In this document: positions 9,342-18,211 of the stretch, in pieces | Layout: the number at the start of each line of letters is the position of its first letter | How positions within the stretch are numbered: the stretch's first letter is position 1 | NCBI GenBank assembly: GCA_903929795.1 | Contig: CAIYWC010000058.1 | Coordinates: 1 to 45,298, forward strand | DNA length: 45,298 nucleotides | DNA from: an uncultured Myxococcales bacterium | GTDB lineage: Bacteria; Myxococcota_A; UBA9042 | Direction of reading: 5' to 3' | Position numbers and translations under genes: made by a program | Notes under the pieces: model-generated | Seen by the model: only the letters and a program-made list of their open reading frames with translations | Told to the model about the DNA's origin: nothing | Databases searched by the model: none

Positions 9342-12300
9342 ATGTTGAAGCTTGAGAAGAAAGTCCTGCGGTTCACGGCCGTCCTGACGGCTTGCGCGAT
9401 TGCGGCGCCGATGGCGTTTGCGCAAGAAGATGAGATCGAGGGCGGCGCGGCGACCAAGAAGGTCGAGAAGAAGACGTCGCTGGTCGAAGAGGTGAAGCCG
9501 ACGCCGGAGCAGGCCAAGAAGAAGGCCGACGACGATTCGCTCAAGAAAGGCGAGTTCGACTACGAGCGCATGGAGTCGCTGGGCCTGACGCAAAAAGAGC
9601 GCGACTTGCAGAAAAAGAAGATCGAGCAGCTCCAGGTGCTGATCAAGACGATCCTCGCGATGCTGGAGCGCAATCCGCGCCAGGAAGACGCGCCGGACCT
9701 GTACTTCCGCTTGGCGGAAGCGTACTGGGAGCTGTCGCACTTCAACTACCTCGCGCAGATGTCGGACTACAACAAGTCCTTGGATGCATGGGAGAAATCC
9801 CCAGAGGCGCACCGGCCTGCGCGGCCGATCGCGCCGGTGGAGAACTACCAGCAGTCGCTGACCTGGTACGAGAAGATCCTGACGCAGGCGCCGAACTACA
9901 AGCGGATGTCCGAAGTGCTGTACCGGCTGGGCAAGGCCGCGTTGCAGCAGGGAAAAGCGCTGGGCGACAAGGTGCTGTCCAACAAGGGCGTGCAGTATCT
10001 GAACCGCCTGGTCCAGAACTTCCAGCAGTCGCAGTACATCGCCAACACGCACCTCGCGCTGGCGGAGCACTTTTTTGAGGCGAACAACCTGACACTCGCC
10101 AAGATGAACTACGAGAAGATCACGCAGAACTACAAGACCGCGCCGATGTACAACTACGCGCTCTACAAGCTCGGCTGGGTGTACTACAACTTGCGCGAAT
10201 TCCGCCGTACGATCGAGACGTTCCAGCAGGTCGTCAAGGAGATCGGCGACGACAAGGCCGGCGGCAAGATCGAGTTCCGCGATCAGGCGCTCAAAGACCT
10301 GGTCCAGGCGTTTGCGGAGCTGGATCACGGCTGGCCGGAAGCCAAGGACTATTTCTCGTCGGTGGAAGGCGAGAAGGCCATGTGGGTGCGGCTGGAAAAG
10401 ATGGCTGAGATCTACATCGCGACGGACAAGGACGAGAACGCCATCGAGCTGTTCCACCACTTCATCGAGAACAAGCCGACGGACAAGCGCTGCGTCGATT
10501 GGCACGAGCAGATCATCGATGTGCGCAAGAAGATTGGCAATTTCCCGGACATCGAGAAGGCGGTCCGCGAGTTCCTGGCGTTTACCGATGAGCGCACGAG
10601 CCCGTGGGTGTCGGCCAACAAGGGTAACGCGGAAGTGTATGATAAGGCTCAGAAAATGGGCGAGACGCTGCTGCTGTACGTGGCCAATCACCACCACCAG
10701 GCGGCGCAGAAGATCGAGGAAGAGTCCAAGGAGCCGGCGCGCGCCAAGACCGAATACGTAGCGACAACCAAGGATTACGAGGACTTCCTGCGGCGGTACG
10801 CGAAGTCGAAGAAGGCGTACATCGTCAGCTTCTACCTGGCGGAAATTTACTACTGGCTGGGCCAAAACGGCGAGAACTCCGAGGCGCTCAAGTGGTATGA
10901 CCTCGCACGGCAGCAGTACAACCGCGTCATCGATCTGGACACCACCGGCGAGTACGTGGAGGACGCGGCGCTCGGCTTGCTGTACTCCGTGGAAGAGCTG
11001 ATGCGCAAGACGCACGCCTGCCTGGAGTCCGACAAGTGGGTGGAGAAGGCGACGTGCCCGTCCCTGATGCCGGACAACGTGCGCAACGACGACAAGGGCG
11101 TCAAAGTCACCAAGGTCAAGAAAGAGCCCAAGACGGAAGAGGAAATTCGCCAGGCGGGCACGCCCAAGCGCGCGGAGCCGCTGCACCCGCTGGAAGTCGA
11201 CTACATCCACGGCGCGGACACCTATGTGCACCTGATGGAGGCGCTCAAGGAGAAGGGCAAGCTGGGCCAGCGCGGGCAGAAGGTGCCGGAAATCATGTAC
11301 TTGGCGGCGGCGACCTACTACGACCGCGGCCAGTATGACGAGGCGATCAAGCGCTTTGAGCAGGTCTACAACTTCAAGCCGGAATCCAAGACGGCGGAGA
11401 TCGCCGTCAAGACGCTGATCGACATCTTTGCGCGCCAGAAAAACTGGGTGGCGATTGAGGATTGGTCGCGCAAGATGCTGGCGCGCAAGGGCCGCATCGT
11501 GCTGGAGACGGCGGATCTGCGGAAGTACATCGTCGTGGCGATGGCCGAGCAGGCGCGCGAACTGGCGGAGAAGAAGGATTTTGACGGAGCGCACGCCAAG
11601 TATGACACGATTCTCAAGGAATTCCGCAAGGATGAACCGGAGCTGGCGGCGCATTCGATGTACTACAAGGCGATCCTGTACGAAGAGCAGAAAGAAGACG
11701 TCAAGGCGATTAAGGAATACGAGCAGGTCGTGAAGGAATTCCCCAAGGCGAAGATTGCGCCGGAAGCGATGTTCGCGATTGGCTTGGTGTATGAGCAGAT
11801 GACGCAGTTCCGCGACGCCGCTGACGCGTTCCTGAACATGGCCAAGCTGCGCGACAACGCGGACGCGGCGCAGGCGCTGATCAACGCCGGCGCGATCCTC
11901 AACGCGCTGCAGAACTACAAGGAATCCGCGGCGGCGTATGACAAGTTCATCAGCGTGGCGGGCTCGCTCAAGCCCGATGGCGCCAAGGATACGGCGCGGG
12001 CGGCGGAGCTCAAAGCCGCGATCCCGGACGCGGAGATGGAGAAGGCGCACGTGCTGGAGAAGATGGGTACGGATGGCGCGAAGGCCGCGGCGACACAATA
12101 TCAGGCGGTGGCGACCAAGTACGGAACGGCGCGACCGGATTTGGCGGTCGAGTCGCTGGGTCGGCGTGCCGAGGCGTTGCGGACGGACAATGCGGTCAAG
12201 AACCGCAAGGACGTCGTCAAGGCGGCCGACGCGGCGGTGAAGGCGTATGGCGCCAAGGACGGCACCAAGGGGCGCGCGCCGTACTATTACGGCGAGGCGG

Positions 12301-12905
12301 TCTTTGCCAAAGCCGAGTACGACTTTGACGACTTCGACGTCGTGACGCTCAAGACGGTCAAGAAAATGTCGCAGCTCGGCGGCGTGCTGCAAAAGAAGGC
12401 GGAATTGCTCAAGAAGGCGGAGAAGAGCTACCACGAAGTGATGGACGCGACGCTGCCGACGAACGGTCGGTCGTGGGCGGCGGCTTCGGCGTTCCGCGTC
12501 GGACTGCTGTACTTCAAGTTCAAGGAAGACCTGTTCAACGCGCCGATTCCGCCGGAGGTCAAGGCCAACCCGGACCTGGAAGACAAATACCGGCAGGAGA
12601 TCGAGAAGTTGGCGGTTCCGATCGAAGAGCAGGCGCTGGCCGGCTTGAACTTTGCCATCACGCTGGCGCACAACGCGGGCGTGTACAACAAGTGGTCCAA
12701 GGAGGCGGGCGACTACGCGGCGCGGGTGAACCCGAACGCGTTCCCGACCATCGAGAAGGATCCGAACCTGCCCAAGGCGACGACGGCGGTGAAGTCGGAC
12801 AAGGCAACGGATGCGGCGACCTCTGCGGCGTTTGTGACGACCGTACGGCGCGGCAAGTTGACGGCGTCCTACAAGCCCAAGGCCGACGCGCCCGCGCCGA
12901 AGTAA
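9342..12905 (+). CDS. Large periplasmic TPR scaffold, GltD-like
   Basis: 1187 aa with a signal peptide ending MAFA-QE (about residue 28) and AGAGGT upstream of the ATG. A charged N-terminal segment leads into many TPR-like helix pairs along almost the whole length, such as DLYFRLAEAYWELSHF, LYKLGWVYYNLREFRRTIE, YYDRGQYDEAIKRFEQVY and MFAIGLVYEQMTQF. The very high Lys, Glu and Ala content and lack of membrane helices point to a soluble periplasmic scaffold. M. xanthus GltD (AgnA) and its spore-coat counterpart NfsD are TPR proteins of about this size, and lie next to the GltE/NfsE gene as here. The last 60 residues are Thr/Ala/Lys-rich and probably disordered. Another TPR scaffold family remains possible. 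Confidence 0.8.
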   Translation: MLKLEKKVLRFTAVLTACAIAAPMAFAQEDEIEGGAATKKVEKKTSLVEEVKPTPEQAKKKADDDSLKKGEFDYERMESLGLTQKERDLQKKKIEQLQVLIKTILAMLERNPRQEDAPDLYFRLAEAYWELSHFNYLAQMSDYNKSLDAWEKSPEAHRPARPIAPVENYQQSLTWYEKILTQAPNYKRMSEVLYRLGKAALQQGKALGDKVLSNKGVQYLNRLVQNFQQSQYIANTHLALAEHFFEANNLTLAKMNYEKITQNYKTAPMYNYALYKLGWVYYNLREFRRTIETFQQVVKEIGDDKAGGKIEFRDQALKDLVQAFAELDHGWPEAKDYFSSVEGEKAMWVRLEKMAEIYIATDKDENAIELFHHFIENKPTDKRCVDWHEQIIDVRKKIGNFPDIEKAVREFLAFTDERTSPWVSANKGNAEVYDKAQKMGETLLLYVANHHHQAAQKIEEESKEPARAKTEYVATTKDYEDFLRRYAKSKKAYIVSFYLAEIYYWLGQNGENSEALKWYDLARQQYNRVIDLDTTGEYVEDAALGLLYSVEELMRKTHACLESDKWVEKATCPSLMPDNVRNDDKGVKVTKVKKEPKTEEEIRQAGTPKRAEPLHPLEVDYIHGADTYVHLMEALKEKGKLGQRGQKVPEIMYLAAATYYDRGQYDEAIKRFEQVYNFKPESKTAEIAVKTLIDIFARQKNWVAIEDWSRKMLARKGRIVLETADLRKYIVVAMAEQARELAEKKDFDGAHAKYDTILKEFRKDEPELAAHSMYYKAILYEEQKEDVKAIKEYEQVVKEFPKAKIAPEAMFAIGLVYEQMTQFRDAADAFLNMAKLRDNADAAQALINAGAILNALQNYKESAAAYDKFISVAGSLKPDGAKDTARAAELKAAIPDAEMEKAHVLEKMGTDGAKAAATQYQAVATKYGTARPDLAVESLGRRAEALRTDNAVKNRKDVVKAADAAVKAYGAKDGTKGRAPYYYGEAVFAKAEYDFDDFDVVTLKTVKKMSQLGGVLQKKAELLKKAEKSYHEVMDATLPTNGRSWAAASAFRVGLLYFKFKEDLFNAPIPPEVKANPDLEDKYRQEIEKLAVPIEEQALAGLNFAITLAHNAGVYNKWSKEAGDYAARVNPNAFPTIEKDPNLPKATTAVKSDKATDAATSAAFVTTVRRGKLTASYKPKADAPAPK

Positions 12906-12968
12906 GAGCACCAGAGATACCGGCAGCCGCCCGCTTGGCTGGCGCTGCGTGGCACCGCGAGGAACCCG

Positions 12969-14951
12969 ATGAAGCTGATTTTGATGACCACGAGTTTGAT
13001 TGCCCTGCTGGGGCTGACCTGCGCCGCGCCGGCTTTCGCCGGTGGTGAGGACCACTTGCCGAGCCTGACGCCGGAAGTGGAAGGCTCCATGCGCGCTGGC
13101 TTGGCCGCCGCGCTGCGCAAGCTGCCCAAGTGCAACCCGTACCAGATGCTGGAAAACGGCGAGTGCTGCAACCCGGGCTTTGTGTCGCTAGGCAAAGAGT
13201 GCGCGCGAATTGCGCCGCCCGCGTGTGTGAGCGTGGCGATCGACGCTCCGGAGTCGTGCGCGATTACGCGGTGCGCGCGGTTCTCGCGTTCGGTGGAAAA
13301 GGACGTCCCAGCTCTGGACGACGCCGGCCAGCCGATTCCGGGCAAGATGGAGAAAAAGAGCGAAGACGTGCCGTGCGAGCCCTGGGTCGCCGGCAAGCGC
13401 GACCTGACGTGCGAACAGGACACCTACGAGTGCAAGCCCGAAGAGCTGAAGTCGGGACCGCCGCGCTGGTGCGGCGATTGGCTCAAAGAGCAGGCCTCGC
13501 TGCCATCCGCCGAGGGCGCTGCGGCACCGGCCGAAAAGACGTACGTGCGCTGCCGCGCGGGCTCGGAAGGCTGCATGCTTCAGGAGCGCGAGTGCACGGG
13601 CAAAGAGCTCCTGGAGAACAAGTCTGAGGGCGCCGGACCATGCAAAGTCGGTGAATATATTGACAATGTTACCGGTCAGTGCGCGACGTACAAGTGCCCC
13701 GCGATCTGCCAGACCGCCGATGGCCGCTGCGCGAAGTGCGGACCGGACTACACCGGCGCGGCCGTCGAGTTCAAGAAGGCGGTCGACGGTGATCCGCGGT
13801 TCTACGAGGCGTATTTCAACCTGGGCATGGCGCTGGAACGCCAGGGCAAGTGGAAGGACGCGGTTGCCGTGTACGAACAGGCCAAGGCGATCGCGCCCAA
13901 GGATGAACACGAGAAGACCCTGCAGTTCTCGGCTCAGGCGTACATTGCGCGGGCCAGCCTGGCGGAGTCGCGCCGGGCGATGGAAGCCGGCGACAAGCAG
14001 CGCGCGACCCAACTGGCGGAGCAGGCCAAGAGCGTGTGCGAGTCGATCCGCGGTCAGGACCCGGACAACAACGTCGCCAACGTGACGCTGGCGATTTACT
14101 ATCTGGACCAGGACAACCTGGATCTGGCGGAACAGTTCGTCCGCACCGCGTTGCGCGCCAACCGCGAAGACACGATTGCTTTGAATATTCGCGGTCTTAT
14201 CAAGCTGCGTCAGGGCAACAACGACATCGCGCGGTGGATTCTGGAAGACAAGGTGCTGGCGCTGGACCCGGCGAATCCGGAAGCGCTGGCGAACCTGGGC
14301 CTCGCGTACGTGCGGCTCGGCGACCTGCCCAAGGCGGTTGTGGCGTTTGACCGCGCCGTCAAGCTGAACCCGAACGCCGCGAGCGCGCGTCTGAACTTGG
14401 GCGCGATCTACCTGGATTACCTGAACTATCGCGACGCAGAGAAGCAGTACCGCTTGGCATTGGCGATCGAGCCGGACAACCTGGAGGCGCTGACCGGTTA
14501 CGCGCTGGCGCTGGAAGGCAAGCGCGAGGCGAAGAAAGCCGCTGAAATTTATGAGAAAGTGTTGGTCAAGGACCCGTCGCGGACCGCGATTCTGGTCCGG
14601 CTCGCGCTCATCTACAACAACCAGCCGTTCAACGACGGCAAGAAGGCGATCGAGTACTGGAAGCGCTACATCAGGGACGCGAACCTGCCCAAGGCGGACG
14701 AAGTCAAGCCGCAGCTGGACGCCGCGCGCGCGGAGCTCAAGAAGTTCGAGAAGCCGCCCAAGAAGATGCCGGCGGACTACGCCAAGCAAAAAGCAGCGGC
14801 GGTCGCGAACGAGGCGGCGATGGCGCTGAAGTGGAAGAACTCGATCGCCATCGAGAGCCGCGTTCAGGCCATCGAGCAGGGCATGATGCTGGAGCAGCAG
14901 GCCAAGGACCCGAACAACAAGCCGCAGGAACCGGCGCCCACGCCAAAGTAG
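12969..14951 (+). CDS. Secreted protein with 20-Cys N-terminal domain fused to TPRs, GltE-like
   Basis: 660 aa. The signal peptide ends AFA-GG (about residue 24); a Cys inside it (GLTC) is a poor lipobox, so signal peptidase I is more likely. Residues 55-257 contain 20 Cys in short spaced motifs (GECC, KEC, TRC, YEC, AIC, AKC), an even number consistent with disulfides. From about residue 262 canonical TPRs follow: YFNLGMALERQGKWKDAVAVYEQ, with further repeats containing LANLGLAYVRLGDLPKAV and LNLGAIYLDYLNYRDAE. A Lys/Glu-rich helical tail closes the protein. GltE (AglT) of M. xanthus is a TPR lipoprotein encoded next to GltD; position and TPRs agree, while the large Cys-rich module and the probable lack of lipidation do not match my knowledge of that protein. 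GAGGA precedes the ATG. Confidence 0.82.
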   Translation: MKLILMTTSLIALLGLTCAAPAFAGGEDHLPSLTPEVEGSMRAGLAAALRKLPKCNPYQMLENGECCNPGFVSLGKECARIAPPACVSVAIDAPESCAITRCARFSRSVEKDVPALDDAGQPIPGKMEKKSEDVPCEPWVAGKRDLTCEQDTYECKPEELKSGPPRWCGDWLKEQASLPSAEGAAAPAEKTYVRCRAGSEGCMLQERECTGKELLENKSEGAGPCKVGEYIDNVTGQCATYKCPAICQTADGRCAKCGPDYTGAAVEFKKAVDGDPRFYEAYFNLGMALERQGKWKDAVAVYEQAKAIAPKDEHEKTLQFSAQAYIARASLAESRRAMEAGDKQRATQLAEQAKSVCESIRGQDPDNNVANVTLAIYYLDQDNLDLAEQFVRTALRANREDTIALNIRGLIKLRQGNNDIARWILEDKVLALDPANPEALANLGLAYVRLGDLPKAVVAFDRAVKLNPNAASARLNLGAIYLDYLNYRDAEKQYRLALAIEPDNLEALTGYALALEGKREAKKAAEIYEKVLVKDPSRTAILVRLALIYNNQPFNDGKKAIEYWKRYIRDANLPKADEVKPQLDAARAELKKFEKPPKKMPADYAKQKAAAVANEAAMALKWKNSIAIESRVQAIEQGMMLEQQAKDPNNKPQEPAPTPK

Positions 14952-14963
14952 CCGCAAAAGCCG

Positions 14964-14991
14964 TTGCACTTGCCGCGGCGCCCGCTAGACT
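14964..14991 (+). promoter_or_regulatory. Candidate sigma-70 type promoter before small paralogue pair
   Basis: TTGCAC (14964-14969), a 16-base spacer and TAGACT (14986-14991) lie 33 bases before the ATG at 15024. This would let the two small secreted proteins be expressed separately from the TPR genes upstream. No experimental support; sequence match only. Confidence 0.4.
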
Positions 14992-15023
14992 GGATGTCGG
15001 TTTGAGAACTTGAGGAGATGACC

Positions 15024-15278
15024 ATGGCCCGCAAGCACCTGAAAATCGCCGCTTTTACCTTGACCTTCGCGGGCTTGCTGCCGAGCGCCGCGGTGTTCGC
15101 CGACGACAAGGCGAAGTTCTACGACTTCAGCGACCAGCTCATCGACGGCGAAATCAAGAAGCCGACGACCTTGTACATGGAGAGCCGCCAGCGCGCGCGG
15201 TTTGACAAGCTGCTCAAGCTCAAGAAGTCGTTTCGGCCGACGCTGATTGAATCGGCCAAGGAACGCACGCTGAAATAG
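15024..15278 (+). CDS. Small secreted protein, first of a paralogous pair
   Basis: 84 aa. The start at 15024 is preferred over 15018 because GAGGAG (15012-15017) would abut the earlier ATG but sits six bases before this one. A signal peptide ends near VFA-DD. The mature part of about 58 residues has the pattern AKFYDFSDQLIDGEIKKP, then RQRARFDKLLKLKKSF. The neighbouring 15384-15620 product shares this pattern closely (FxDFxxxxIDGxxxxPxxxYxxxxQRARFDxLLxLKKS). Basic, no Cys in the mature form, no membrane segment. Position at the end of the Glt-like cluster suggests an accessory periplasmic component; small accessory proteins such as CglF exist in M. xanthus gliding, and homology to it is worth testing but is not claimed. 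Confidence 0.75.
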   Translation: MARKHLKIAAFTLTFAGLLPSAAVFADDKAKFYDFSDQLIDGEIKKPTTLYMESRQRARFDKLLKLKKSFRPTLIESAKERTLK

Positions 15279-15383
15279 CGATTTCGGCCGGTCCGCACGC
15301 TGCGGCTGAAGAACTTTCCGTGCGCGCGATCGTCTTACCTCCTGAGCCTGGGCACTTTTCACCGCCCGCTTGAGGAGGATTCC

Positions 15384-15620
15384 ATGAAGAAATGTTGTGT
15401 TGCACTGATGTTGCTGAGTGCCCAAGCCGGCCTTGCGGCGGAGCGGGACACCGCGAAGTTCATCGACTTTACCGGTACGACGATCGACGGCCGCGTGGCG
15501 CGACCGGCGACAATCTATGTGGAAGGTCATCAGCGCGCGCGTTTTGACCGGTTGCTGTCGCTGAAGAAGTCGATGCGCGACGCGCTGACTGCATCTGTTT
15601 GCGATCCGACGCTGCGCTGA
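15384..15620 (+). CDS. Small secreted protein, second of a paralogous pair
   Basis: 78 aa behind GAGGAGG. The signal peptide (MKKCCVALMLLSAQAGLA) is short, then a mature part of about 60 residues repeats the motif of the 15024-15278 product: AKFIDFTGTTIDGRVARP, then HQRARFDRLLSLKKSM. The pair differs mainly in the linker and in the C-terminus, where this copy has a Cys (VCDPTLR). A hairpin begins 12 bases after its stop codon. Tandem duplication is the simplest origin. Unknown function; likely periplasmic and linked to the preceding TPR and barrel genes. Confidence 0.75.
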   Translation: MKKCCVALMLLSAQAGLAAERDTAKFIDFTGTTIDGRVARPATIYVEGHQRARFDRLLSLKKSMRDALTASVCDPTLR

Positions 15621-15631
15621 GGCTCGCCGCG

Positions 15632-15663
15632 TGCAGGTCGAGCCCGCCGACCGGCTCCCTGCA
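15632..15663 (+). terminator. Hairpin, possible terminator at end of Glt-like cluster
   Basis: TGCAGG (15632-15637) and GAGCC (15640-15644) pair with GGCTC (15653-15657) and CCTGCA (15658-15663). This gives 11 base pairs with a two-base bulge and an eight-base loop. There is no clear T tract, so termination may be weak or the structure may stabilise the 3' end. It lies 12 bases after the last small gene and before a 200-base gap. Confidence 0.4.
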
Positions 15664-15876
15664 AGAATCGCTTGCTCGTTGTGGCAGATCTTCGTTAGAG
15701 TGTAGCGTTCAGTCGACGGTATCCGCCATCGACGAACTGGACGTTTTACCCATGTGACTGCGCGGCCCTTGACCGGACGCCGCACTTTGATTGGCAGACC
15801 TGTATTCTGCAACTCCCGCGGCGCTGTGCCGCGCAGAGGCAGACACCAGCGCGCCCGAGCGACGAAGGCCAAAGCG

Positions 15877-18072
15877 ATGACTTCACGAATCCGTACCTCC
15901 CTGCGCATCCTGACCGCCGTTGCCTTTGCCATGGCGATCGCCGTCGGCTGCTCGAAAACGACCAACGGACCGGGCACATCCGGCAACGGCAATGTGAACA
16001 TCATCCCCGGCGGCAACTGCGGCACGGCCAACGGGTTCAGCGTCGATTGCACGCCGAAGATCCGGGTCGTTGGCCCGGACGGCGCCGTGATGTCCAAGAA
16101 TGCCACCAAGGTCATCAGCGTGAGCGGCGACGCGACGCAGACGCTGACGTTCACGGTGCTGAATAACGGCAACAGCCCGCTCGGGCTCAGCAGCGTGACG
16201 CTGGCGTACACGCCGCTGCCGGGCGACGGCACCAACACCGCGCTTGTCTGCTACGGCCCCGACGGCTCAACGCCGTGCGCCTCGACCAAGTGGCCCAACG
16301 TCGCGTACACCGGCGGCACGGGCACGAGCAGCGTCACGATCACGATCGTCTACACCAAGCCGACGGACGCCGTCACGCGCACCGCCGCGCTGCACATTGT
16401 GACCAACGACGCGTCGACGCCGGCGATCCCGGACTTCGTCATCAACCTGAAGACCGCGTCGGGCGTGCCGAAAATCGTCTCCGATCCAGAGGTTGACCTC
16501 GGTTTTGTCAAGGCGCCGGGCGTGGGCAACGGCCTCTTCACGATCCGCAACGAAGGCACCGCCGACCTGATCATCAACGACATCGACGCCACCGCGCTGG
16601 ACAGCACGCTGTTCACGCTTGTCATCGACGGCAAAGAGTACCAGACCGGGACGGTCTTCACGGTCAACCCGGCGATCGACCTTCCGCCCGGCGGCGCCAA
16701 GGACATCAAAGTCGTCTACACCGGCAAGGACGACAACGCGCACACGGGCGACATCATCTTGCACACAAACGATCCGTCGCTGACGGCGCAAGGCGGTCCC
16801 GGCTGGGATCGCGTGGCGGTGAAGGTCAACTCGGCGGGTCCGTGCCTGCAGGTGCTGCCGACCGCGGTGACGTTTGGCGGCCAGAAAGTCGGCACCGTGG
16901 CCAAGCAGACCGTGACGCTCAAGGCTTGCGGCGATGAGCCGGTGCTCGTGACCGGCCTGGATTTCAACGCGGCGGGTGCGGGCAACTTTGCCATCGACTA
17001 CACCTCGATTCAGGCGACGGGCGGCAAGGCCCCGAGCGATGCCGCGCCGCTGACAATTGCCAAGAACGCGCAGGCGACCTTCAACGTCACCTACACGCCC
17101 GCGGCGGTGGCTGCGAAGGCTGCGGATGGCTCGCCCGTTCTGGACACCGCGACCGTCGTTGTCACCGCGCCGGCGTCGCCGAACACGCCGGTGAACGTCG
17201 TGCTGACGGGCTTTGGCTCGACGGGTGACTGCCCGACCGCGGTCGTGCAAGTGCTGGAAGGTCAGGCGGTTGTGCCGCAGACCGTGCTGCACCTGGACGG
17301 CAGCCAGAGCTATGCGAACGGCAACACAATCGCCTCGTACAAGTGGACCGTGACCCAGCCGCAGGGCTCAGTGTCCAAGTACGCGCCGACGGACACAGCA
17401 AAGGCCGTGACGTTTACGCCGAATGTGGCGGGCGATTACTCGTTCTGCCTGGCGGTGACTGACAATCAGGGCAAGAATTCCTGCGCGCCGGCGTGCCAAG
17501 CCGTGAAAGTGCTGCCGGATCAGGCGATTCACGTCGAGCTGATCTGGGACACGCCGCTGGACAAGGACCAGTCGGACGAAGGCCCGGGCGTCGGCTCGGA
17601 CCTGGACTTGCACTTCACGCATCCGTTCGCGGAGACGGCTGTGAACGGCTTTGACGGCAACCCGCTGCCGTGGTTTGACAATCAGTTCGACTGCTACTGG
17701 TTCACGTGCGGCAGCGGCAAAGTGCTCGAGTGGGGCAGCTACGACCCGAACATCGACGACAATCCGCACCTCGACCGCGACGACACCGATGGCGCGGGTC
17801 CGGAGAACATGAACCTGACGCTGCCGGAAGACGGCCGGACCTACTCCGTCGGCGTGCACTACTACGATGACCATGGCTTTGGCGGTTCGACCGCGAAGGT
17901 GCGCATCTACGTGTACGGCGCGCTCGTGTATGAGGCTTCGCAGGCGATCGTGATGCACGACCTGTGGTATGTCGCGACCATCGCCTGGTCGTCCGCGGAC
18001 GTCGAGGCCAAACTCGACGCAAACAAGAAGCCCTACGTGTTCCCGAAATATCCGGCGCCCGTGCTGAACTAG
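15877..18072 (+). CDS. Lipoprotein with choice-of-anchor-D repeats, PKD-like domain and acidic C-terminal domain
   Basis: 731 aa from the ATG at 15877, chosen because it begins a proper signal peptide with lipobox AVGC (Cys25). Ig-like units include VDLGFVKAPGVGNGLFTIRN and VTFGGQKVGTVAKQTVTL. A PKD-like region (residues about 445-545) contains LHLDGSQSY and YKWTVTQPQG. The C-terminal domain begins VELIWDTP and has DLDLHF, DDTDGAGPENMNL and GVHYYDDHGFG motifs. The 541-2967 product has the same order of domains, so the two lipoproteins flank the Glt-like cluster as paralogues. Start of a probable operon with the next two lipoprotein genes, though the 139-base gap after it leaves room for a separate promoter. 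A surface or outer-membrane location is expected; function unknown. Confidence 0.85.
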   Translation: MTSRIRTSLRILTAVAFAMAIAVGCSKTTNGPGTSGNGNVNIIPGGNCGTANGFSVDCTPKIRVVGPDGAVMSKNATKVISVSGDATQTLTFTVLNNGNSPLGLSSVTLAYTPLPGDGTNTALVCYGPDGSTPCASTKWPNVAYTGGTGTSSVTITIVYTKPTDAVTRTAALHIVTNDASTPAIPDFVINLKTASGVPKIVSDPEVDLGFVKAPGVGNGLFTIRNEGTADLIINDIDATALDSTLFTLVIDGKEYQTGTVFTVNPAIDLPPGGAKDIKVVYTGKDDNAHTGDIILHTNDPSLTAQGGPGWDRVAVKVNSAGPCLQVLPTAVTFGGQKVGTVAKQTVTLKACGDEPVLVTGLDFNAAGAGNFAIDYTSIQATGGKAPSDAAPLTIAKNAQATFNVTYTPAAVAAKAADGSPVLDTATVVVTAPASPNTPVNVVLTGFGSTGDCPTAVVQVLEGQAVVPQTVLHLDGSQSYANGNTIASYKWTVTQPQGSVSKYAPTDTAKAVTFTPNVAGDYSFCLAVTDNQGKNSCAPACQAVKVLPDQAIHVELIWDTPLDKDQSDEGPGVGSDLDLHFTHPFAETAVNGFDGNPLPWFDNQFDCYWFTCGSGKVLEWGSYDPNIDDNPHLDRDDTDGAGPENMNLTLPEDGRTYSVGVHYYDDHGFGGSTAKVRIYVYGALVYEASQAIVMHDLWYVATIAWSSADVEAKLDANKKPYVFPKYPAPVLN

Positions 18073-18211
18073 ACCGAGCTGCGCCGGCAGCGCACGCCGC
18101 GCCGGTTCGCGCAGACCTACAGGCCCATGCGACGCGATCCCGCGGGGGGTGAAGCGCGAAGCAACCGGGCGAACGGCAGCGAGCGAACTGCAAAGTTCGA
18201 TGAGGATCGCA

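Noticed and set aside
7314..13055. Very long open frame (over 1900 codons) on the minus strand, antisense to the TPR genes
   Set aside because: Composition is Arg/Leu/Val/His-rich nonsense typical of antisense frames in GC-rich DNA. The plus-strand frames have signal peptides, ribosome sites and TPR motifs.
13188..14969. Long minus-strand frame over the GltE-like gene
   Set aside because: Antisense artefact; the plus-strand frame shows canonical TPRs and a signal peptide.
18079..18114. Inverted repeat CTGCGC...GCGCAG after the 15877-18072 lipoprotein gene as a terminator
   Set aside because: Only six outer pairs plus a short inner match, no T run, and the next gene continues the same series of lipoproteins.
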